A DNA stretch of 64,000 bases from Cercis canadensis (Eukaryota; Streptophyta; Magnoliopsida; Fabales; Fabaceae), in the NCBI GenBank assembly GCA_003255065.1, contig QAOA01001795.1, forward strand, positions 126,060 through 190,059, in the 5' to 3' direction. Below are positions 56,708 to 64,000 of the stretch, piece after piece (within the stretch, counting starts at the first letter, position 1; each line of letters begins with the position of its first letter). Both the position numbers and the translations under genes were made by a program. The notes under the pieces are model-generated. The model did not search any database and was not told the DNA's origin. It saw only the letters and a program-made list of their open reading frames with translations.

Positions 56708-57358
56708 TGTTGGGGAAAATACCATAAAAATAACACAACACCTAGATCAAATATCCCCAGCTGTGCAATTAAATAGAACCAACGAGCCACAAAATTCAAA
56801 CAACCAGAATACACCACACTGATAATCCAATCACCAAGAATAAATAGCAACAGGAAAAATAAATCAAGCACATCAATTTTTAACGTGGAAAACCCCTTTG
56901 AACAAGGATAAAAACCACGGGACCTAGTCCAACAAAATCTCCGCTATAACGATAATCGAATGGTACACAGGAGTTCACCACAAATACTGTGGGACAATAC
57001 AATACCAAAACTCCACAATAGCAAACACCCACTAACTACACAAATAACCCCAAATAGGCTATACAAAGTAAATCCATTAGAGAAAAGAAAACAACAATCT
57101 GACCATACAAGACGAAGCTCAACACTCCAGGAATAAAATATTGAAATTTGGACTGAATCTGAGCACAAATGACCATCTGATTGTCAAGTTGAAGTGGCTG
57201 AAATTTTCTTTCCTCTTCCCGCCGACGTCTTGTCAAAAAATGGAGACTCTCCCTCTCCTTTCCTTTTTCTTCTTTTTAAAACGAAACTTGCCAAGCAAGT
57301 TTTACTTGCTTTGGTAAAAGTCAGCGTGGGCCTCACTTGGGGAGTGACCTACCTAACA
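56708..57358 (-). repeat. 5' LTR of minus-strand copia
   Basis: Begins TGTTGGGGAAAATACC and ends CCTAACA on the plus strand (TGTTAGG...CCCCAACA in element sense). Paired with 51999-52650. Confidence 0.9.
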
Positions 57359-57533
57359 CTAGTTACCATTATCCAAATGGGCATTAGATAACATGTGTCA
57401 TTTTCCCTTTCATTCATCCACATTCAAAAAAATTGAAGACCAATCCTGATTTACAGAGATATTAATATATTCCCAAGCATAACATATTGACATAGATATG
57501 TATTTTGTGTGAACCAGTTGCTGCTAGATATAC
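57359..57533 (-). repeat. second copy of the MnmA-like intron segment
   Basis: Starts ctagttaccattatcc directly at the copia LTR end and runs to the donor side of the exon at 57534-57617. It duplicates 51522-51706. Confidence 0.8.
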
Positions 57534-57617
57534 TTTGTCCATGAAGCATATTCCTTGTGAATCTTTACCATCCTTGTTTGGCAGATCAAACTTTGTGGCA
57601 AGTCAGCGGACCTCATC
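57534..57617 (-). pseudogene. MnmA/TRMU-type tRNA 2-thiouridylase, upstream exon remnant
   Basis: On the minus strand an acceptor CTACAG precedes GATGAGGTCCGC. The exon reads DEVR, stop, LATKFDLPNKDGKDSQGICF and ends at a GT. KDSQGICF is the catalytic-site segment of 2-thiouridylases. The Trp/Arg-like codon after DEVR is a TGA. The next exon is at 51316-51440, separated by the copia insertion and rearranged intron. Exons further upstream were not found. Confidence 0.75.
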
Positions 57618-58341
57618 CTGTAGATGATACAGCAGGAGACAAAAATTATATTGTGGATTTCTTCTTAACATCAAAGTGTAATCATCAAGAAAAATGAATA
57701 GCAAGCGATGTTTCAGAAGGAAAAATAAGTGTGTGTGCATACATCAGCACAAACAAGAAAAGTGATAAAAAAGTTTTCTTCACACAGCACCTAAGGGACA
57801 AGGGAATATCTGTATATAAGCAATACATTGTAATAACAATTATTTTCTTTATTTCCATAAAACAAATAACATATGGAAAAACATAAATTAATTTTCAACC
57901 CCAAACTACAATTAAGGCCACTTCATTAAATTGTTCTACAAATACACTCTCAATACATACTACCTGAGCTCTCAAAACTGCAAATGTCAGAAACCAACAG
58001 CATGTTAAAGAATTTTCCCCACTACAAATAAGGATGCCAAAAGAACCAAAAAAACAGAATAACATGAAGCAAGTAGGAAAAGTTGAAATACTATGACAAC
58101 TTAAGATCAAAGTTAACTTTCTTTTATTCTTTTCTCTTTATAATTTCATCTTACTTAAAACCATGAAACAAGCAAAACAGCTTTAGTAACCACCAAGTAG
58201 AAGTAGAACGACTGCTCAAAGTTAAGAGGGAAAAGAAGAAACTTGAAAAGTGAAAAGAGTCTGACCTATTCATGATTCTTGAAGACATACATCTTCTCCT
58301 GCATGAGTCCTAAGACATGTTCATACTCAAGTAACACCTCA
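57618..58341. other. no recognisable gene; 3' flank of the second GRAS copy
   Basis: AT-rich. The last 200 bp (accatgaaacaagcaaaa...aagtagaag) match the 3' flank of the intact GRAS gene (38690-38870), so the duplication of the GRAS locus extends into its 3' untranslated flank. Confidence 0.6.
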
Positions 58342-60640
58342 TTATCCTGGCACCCAACAAGTGGAAGCATACAAAATGCGGCCCTTCCAGCCCTGAAGCA
58401 TCCAGTTGTTGTCTTCATCAATGATAAAATCTCTGTGGTACCATGCCTTCAACTTTTCCTGGAATTTGGACACTAGCACCTTAGTCAGTGGGAGCTGCCT
58501 GAAACCAATCCTTGTATTCCTAACCTGCCACTGTTTGTATGTCTCAGGCCTCTCAACCCTGTCAGAACCTTCACATGCTACGACATTCATAGCCTCCCGC
58601 CCAAGAAACTCTTTCTCACTCATCAACCTCCATTCATTTTCACGGGGTAATAGAGTGTCAAACATATCATACATTGCAGAAAAATAGAAGAGTGCCTCCC
58701 TGAACCGTGTGACAAAGAAAGGGGCATTGTAGGCTCCATTAACAATGGATTGAATAAAAATATCTGGATTCATCCTCCTGATCAAATTCAGAACTGCATT
58801 CCTCGTACTGTTCACTTCAATTATGTCATCAAGCAAGTTCTTAAACCTCAAGAGATAGTTCACAGCCAGTAGATCATTGCTGTCAATATTAAATTCTTCG
58901 ATTTGAATGGTTTCCCAGTTTTTTGATGCTATGGCTTTGTACTCAAATGGGACATTGAACCGCTTGCAATAGTTTGCTAGACGACGATCAGTCTCCTCAA
59001 TTATGTCTGTTTGACGGAAGCCAGTTTGCGGATATTCAATACCTGTGATGTGTAGTTTGGGAGGTCCACTGGTTCTCTGTGACAGAAACTTAATAAGCAT
59101 TGGCCAATGAAAACCATATGAGATACTAAAATCAATGATATGAAGGCTTTCTGCCTTTTCGGCGACTTTCAGAATCATTTTATATGTAAAGAAATGAGCA
59201 AACTTCTTGAAAGGACAGGCAGAAAAGATAACTTGATAAGCTTTCGAAATATCCGCAGCAGAGAAACTCCTGGATATCAGAGCAGCATAAAACTTTCGAG
59301 TTCCAGTAGCGCTAGCAGCACCAACCAAGCGAGCCTCTAGACCATTAGCGAAGTAATGAGCCAACCTCTGTGCTGCATCACCAAAGGGGGAAGAGTGCTG
59401 CCTAATCTTTCAATAGTTCATTAGCAGTTCTGTTCTCATTACCAGAGACAGCTTGTGCACATAGAACCAGAAGGGTCCTCAAATCCACAGTTTCCTTCTT
59501 CTTGCCTTTCTTCTTAGTGCGAGTCTTCCCTCCGTCAGATGAATTTGGCTGTTCACTTGGTTGCATCACTTTTAACTGACCCGTTCTGCGAGCCTCCATG
59601 TTCAGCACATAGAGGAACATTCTCAACATCAAGCAATACCTTATCGAACATATCTGTTAGTTCACTCTCATCAACGTAGACTGCTGACTGCTTGTTACTT
59701 CTCTCTTCTTCTGTATCAATACCTTCACGGTCATGATTCTTTCTACCCTTTAGTCCATGTGAATCCTCCTTAACATCTTCCTCGACCTTGATCACTTCCT
59801 TTTCGGCCTCTGCCTTCAACTCTGAAGACATGTTGCTCTCCAGACCAGTGGTAAGTTCAGTACCTTCAGGAAGAAACTTGCGAGCTTCCTCCAACCCTCT
59901 CCTAAACTGCAAGACGGATTCTGCATTACCAAAGATATTTTGAGCCAAGAACTCTTTACTGAAAGATCCTACATCCATCATTCCATCATCAATATCAGTT
60001 AAAGAAGCATTTGGAGGTTGGGAGGGCTTTTCAGAAATGGATTGCGAATTGGAAAGCTTAATCACCCGAAATAGGGGTACCCAATGAAGAAGGTTTATGA
60101 TCATGAGGATTCCCCTGCCATGGAACATTTATTGAGTTGTTGGTGCTGCTGCTGGTATTACTGCCTGAACCATCAACATCTAGGCTCTCTACATTTTGGT
60201 AAATGTCAAGGGGGTGCTCATTGGGGGAAGAAGTATGGTTTTCTTTAAGAGCATCATAAAATGATTTCTCAGTTACTTGCAGGCTTAATGGATCATAAAA
60301 CATGGATTGTTTTTTATCAAGGTTCTCTCCCATCAGAATTTGGCTAATGCACTCGACAGTTTCTAAAAAGTCATTGTTTTCCAGGGAAGAATCAGCTGCT
60401 GAAGCCATAGTTGCAGATGGCACATCTAAAGCAACTTCAGCAGGGCTCACACTCCAGGATGGAACAATCCCATCTACATCAGAGTTGACCCATGTTTGAG
60501 GAGCAAAACTAACTGGGTCTGCATCAGCTTGAAAAAACGGATCAATCGTGAAATTAACAAGGCTTTCATCGACTTCCCAATCATTTTCTAGATTTTGGAA
60601 TTCATTTGCATCTGAGATATGTAGTTTGGATCATTAATTT
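58342..60640 (-). pseudogene. second GRAS (LISCL-type) copy, frameshifted
   Basis: Closely follows the intact gene at 38873-41197 along its whole length. It has a 2-base deletion near 59408 (after TANELL), an extra T in the tttt run near 59573, and an indel near 60060-60075. There is a further frame change near 60625 where the original start lies. The C-terminal half is open as 340 codons: MAHYFANGLEARLVG, LHIIDFSISYGFHWP (VHIID region), the PFYRE part and SAW to WVPG. The N-terminal half is split into three open pieces. If the indels are real the protein cannot be made; since two of the three are small they should be checked against reads. Confidence 0.85.
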
Positions 60641-61558
60641 TGCAACTATTAATGAAACCATAGCCCTAGTTGCCTCATGGATCACTGCTACTTCTGCTCC
60701 TTTGTTCTAAGAACTCAAAGTGCTTGAATTATTCTCTTTTAGTAGTAAAAAAAAACGAAAAGATCTCTATGAGTAATATAGATGTCAAGAACCAATTCAA
60801 CCTAAAAACTTAAATTATTATGTGATGACCTAGAATGGTTTTATATCTTAACACGCCACACACATAAAAGCCTTATAGTAATGTTACATACACCACCATA
60901 TTTTTCTCAATTGTTTACTACTATGAGTCCTAGCTAAATTTACACATTATAGCTTTAATTAAACTTGCATAACATATTTAGATGGCCTAGATTCAATCAG
61001 CCTCAGAGTTATAACCTTTGGTAATCATTTTGTTGGTGGATCTACCATTTCTCTTCCAGCCAAAATAAAGGACAACAGAGATGTCATCATCATGCTGTCC
61101 TTTTCACCTGGTATTTTATACTAATTTAAATTTGATGAATTTTGGGAACTAAACTTAAAAAATCTAATAATTATTGACTATATAACATTAATGATTAATC
61201 CAGCGCTATCCAAGGAAAATCTAGTGAATACAAGTGATTATACATTTTTAACAGAATCCAAGCAAAAAAAAGAATGAAAAGAGTGAGAGCAGGCTGAAAA
61301 AAGAAAAGAATATCAGGAGCAATAATACACCAAAACTGAAAAAGATGATTTGCAAAAGCAAATGAATGCAACCAAGAAAAGAGTTTTTTTTTTTTTTTTT
61401 TTTTATTTTTTATTNAGAAAACTCAGAAGAGAAAATTCTTCATTTCTTTCTTTTCGTGATTAAAAGAGAATAATTCAAGCAGTTCAAGTTCAAGAACTAA
61501 GAAGCAAAAAACAGCAGTAATCCTAGGCAAGTTGTAATTAAAAAAGGGATTAGGTAGT
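60641..61558. other. 5' flank of the second GRAS copy; nothing further recognised
   Basis: AT-rich. A T run with a single N at 61415 lies near the right end. The first bases resemble the region before the intact GRAS start, after which similarity fades. No 5'-UTR intron comparable to that of the intact gene is evident. Confidence 0.45.
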
Positions 61559-63137
61559 TGATACTTGTCTTTTAGGACTATAAAATCCATGCTTTGATAC
61601 TGAATTCTTACCTGCATTGTGAGCAAATCCTCTCTAAACATGATGTTTAATCCATAAATTAGCTTTGACAGGTACAAAGATGGGTAATCAAGAAATAAGA
61701 AGAATTTGGAAGCAATCCATGGAGAAAATGGCAAGGTAAGCAGCCTTACACCAAGTTTTTAGGTAGACACGGGCAGGAACACGGCCGTGTGTACCCCGTG
61801 TCTAACATCCAGAGGTTGCTGCTCAAGCTTATAGGCAAACACGACTTCAAACAAGAACAGACATGGCCGTGTTCAAGGCCGTGTTGATCAAGCAGAATGT
61901 CTAAGAGAACAAAGACTAAGTCTAAGGGCAAACACGGTCAAGGCAAGAGAAGAACACGGTCGTGTGATAGGACATGTTGAACAGGCAGAGACTACAAAGA
62001 AAGGACACGCCCATAGCAGAGAAGAGCACGGGCCATGTCTAAGCGACACGGCCAGGACCAGAAAAGAACACGGCCGTGTATGAGCCCGTGTTCAATGACC
62101 AGAAATGCAACATAAGTGACACGCCTATGTCCAGAAAAGGAACACGGCTGTGTCAGAGCCGTGTTTAAGCTATTTTTGACTAAATGACCTAATTCTACAC
62201 AAGTATAAAAGGAAATCTGATGCATGTGTCAGATGAGGCCGTACTTGGGAAGAATAGGAGCAGAAGAACCAGAGGAGGAAGGGGAGCAATTGCGACTCGA
62301 TCGACATAGAGTTTCTTCTTCTTCTTCTTCTTTTCATCTCATGTTGAACTTTACCTATTTGCTTTTATTGAATTCAAGTATAAGTAGCTAAATTCTTAAT
62401 GTTAGGGGTTTGATGTAATTCAATTGTAATGAGGTTTCAAGATTGAATAAACTTGTTTTAGTACAACTCCTTTTGTTGAATGGAATTTACTGTTATTAAT
62501 GCCTTTAAATGCTTAGCTACCATTTGAATGGTTAAAAGATTCGTTTCAATACTAGGAATAGTAAGATCCGAATGTGCTCTGTAAATTCTGTCCTAAATTG
62601 AGTTAATCTAGGAATAGATAACTTCGTTTAGGTGGTATTAGATTAATTTCCTAGAACCAAATCACCTAGATTAATTAGTTGTGTCAAGGAATTGGACAAG
62701 TAATTGGTATAGGGAGGATTGTTTCACCAAGGAATTGGGTTCAATCACATTAAGGAAATAAACCAACAACAAAGGAATTGTAACTGAAATAAGTAGTTCA
62801 GTATTGTTTCTGAGATTACCTTGTCTATGAGGTAATCGAATTTGTAAGTGAATGGAATCAACCCCTAACCTTTCTCATTCTTATTATCAATTTCACATTT
62901 AGATTGTTTCTTAAAGATTGTTACGATATTGTTCGAGTTTTGTTACTTAGTTTGTTACTTAGTTAATTGCAGCTGCTCATTCTTGGGTTGCCTTCATTCC
63001 AAACCATTTATTTTTCCAAATAGAATCTTTATTGGTGAAATTGGTAGTTGCTAGCTTTAATCCTCGTGGGAACGATACTCTACTCACTATTATATTACTT
63101 TTGTGACCCGGTATACTTGCCGAAAAAAGTCCCATCA
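61559..63137 (+). repeat. 5' LTR of second Athila-like element, longer dyad region
   Basis: Same ends as the LTRs at 20772 and 32037 but 1579 bp long. The extra 110-120 bp lie at about 62008-62128 and consist of further dyad units (gacacggccagg, aacacggccgtgta, gagcccgtgttc). Perfect ACACGGCCGTGT at 61779-61790 and 62068-62079. TATAAAA at 62204-62210. Confidence 0.93.
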
Positions 63138-63143
63138 AGTTTT

Positions 63144-63161
63144 TGACGCCGTTGCTGGGGA
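63144..63161 (+). promoter_or_regulatory. primer-binding site, two transitions from the tRNA-Asp type
   Basis: TGACGCCGTTGCTGGGGA differs from the PBS at 22243-22260 at two positions (G to A and C to T). Confidence 0.8.
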
Positions 63162-63415
63162 TTAACGGTATATTAGCAATATTAATAGTAACCAACTAGG
63201 TCCTAATTTGGATTTTGAAATTCTTGTTAGTAAATCTGGTTCAAATATTTTATTTTTTGTTAACTTGTTTCTCTCAATTGCTTGTCCTACTTTAATCTTG
63301 GTGTATGCAAGGTACTCTCGATTCCAGCTCATTAGCTTTTGGTCCTAAGATTGAGAGAACAGCTCGAAGACTTCGTAAGCAAGCTAGAGGAGCAAGACAA
63401 GCATAACCGACAGTT

Positions 63416-64000
63416 ATGGCAGAACAAAACCAGAATCCTCCAGTGCACAATAATGGCAATGGAGTTGCACAAAAGCCTCCACCTCGAACACTCATGATGT
63501 ATTCCATCCCAATAGCCGCAGGGTGTGGAGCGAGTATAACAGGACCACCTGTTCAAGCCAATCACTTTGAACTCAAACCAGCTCTGCTTCAGCTAGTACA
63601 GCACAATCAGTTCAGTGGAAGTGTGCTAGAAGATCCAAATGGACATATAGCAAACTTCTGCAGATTTGTGACACGGTGAAGTTGAATGGGGTCAGCGATG
63701 ATGCAATTCGACTCAGGCTCTTTCCTTTTTCTGTGCGAGATAAGACCCGAAGCTGGTTGGATTCTCAACCAAGGGGCAGCATCACCACTTGGTCAAATTT
63801 GGTGAATAAGTTTCTCGCTTGGTATTTCCCTCCTTCTAAATCAGCAAGGTTGAGGACAAAGATTACTTCATTTCTCCAACAAGATGGAGAATCGTTGAGT
63901 GAGGCTTGGGAGCTATACATTGATATACTAAGGAGATGCCCGCATCACTCTTTTGAATTTTGGATCCAAGTCCAGAGTTTTTACAACGGTATGCTTCTTC
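63416..64000 (+). pseudogene. Gag start of second Athila-like element, frameshifted
   Basis: Starts MAEQNQNPPVHNNGNGVAQ as in the first copy and runs to GHIANF. There one T is missing from the ctttctgc run present in the first copy, shifting the frame. After the shift the capsid sequence is readable again, including VRDKTRSWLDSQPRGS, where this copy keeps CGA at the position of the first copy's TGA stop. A further difference changes ERYND to ELYID. The rest is outside the window. Confidence 0.85.

Larger units (their letters stand above)
51999..57358 (-). mobile_element. Ty1/copia retrotransposon (Tork-like), defective
   Basis: LTRs of about 650 bp at both ends, PBS for initiator tRNA-Met, Gag, protease, integrase, RT and RNase H on the minus strand in copia order. 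Key residues are lost: zinc knuckle Cys to Tyr, integrase catalytic Glu to Lys, RT motif YVND instead of YVDD, stops in Gag and RNase H. The flanks (tcaca left, ctagt right) do not form a target duplication, pointing to rearrangement after insertion. It sits inside an intron of the MnmA-like pseudogene. Confidence 0.9.
61559..64000 (+). mobile_element. second Athila-like element of the same family, cut by window end
   Basis: 5' LTR (61559-63137), PBS and the beginning of gag are present and collinear with the element at 20772. Over the shared part they differ by scattered substitutions, a longer dyad region in the LTR and a one-base deletion in gag. The left target duplication would be gtagt (61554-61558) if the insertion is intact; the right end is outside. 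Confidence 0.93.

Noticed and set aside
1-64000. CRISPR array, bacterial operon or phage structure
   Set aside because: Direct repeats found are LTRs, assembly duplicates or short tandem units. Gene content and introns are those of a plant nuclear genome.
1-64000. tRNA or rRNA genes
   Set aside because: Only primer-binding sites complementary to tRNA ends were seen. No cloverleaf or rRNA segment was recognised by eye; a tRNAscan-type search would settle it.

Overview
This is nuclear DNA from a flowering plant, most likely a eudicot. The evidence is several lineages of LTR retrotransposon with plant-type primer-binding sites, a LISCL-type GRAS gene with a 5'-UTR intron, remnants of a chloroplast-lumen cyclophilin (CYP38 type) and of a tRNA 2-thiouridylase (MnmA type), and a plant mobile domain (PMD) gene. 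The species cannot be told from the sequence. Density of Athila- and chromovirus-like elements suggests gene-poor, possibly pericentromeric DNA (inference).

Positions 1-15080 are a nest of old elements. A defective minus-strand Ty3/gypsy element (1-6356) and a second block of the same family (6609-11286) both sit inside the gag region of an older Athila-like element (6357-6608 continuing at 11287). The second block is unusual: its outer LTRs are inverted relative to each other yet flanked by a near-perfect 5-bp duplication, and its minus-strand half carries a shortened polyprotein frame from which the capsid, RT/RNase H and integrase core have been removed while the frame stays open.

Positions 15081-34080 are a SIRE-like Ty1/copia element split in its RNase H region by a complete 12.7-kb Athila-like element (20772-33484) with a perfect TGAAA duplication. 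That Athila has both LTRs, a tRNA-Asp-type PBS, gag, protease, RT, RNase H, integrase, a spacer full of CACGGCCGTG-type dyads, an envelope-position ORF and a PPT. A second copy starts at 61559 and runs off the window.

Positions 34081-45120 hold a probable solo LTR with TSD (35565-37617, containing the 408-base N gap), a GRAS pseudogene fragment, the one intact host gene of the window (GRAS transcription regulator, 38873-41197, minus) and a decayed CYP38-like gene.

Positions 45121-61558 hold a decayed intron-containing PMD gene, a decayed HARBI1-type transposase, an MnmA-like pseudogene split by a dead minus-strand copia element (51999-57358), and a frameshifted second GRAS copy (58342-60640).

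Assembly caveats: single Ns at 5836 and 49692 and the long N run at 36374-36781 are flanked by near-identical direct copies of the same sequence, which points to unmerged contig ends. Other single Ns (9784, 45119, 61415) lie in homopolymers. Boundaries and truncations near these points may be artefacts.
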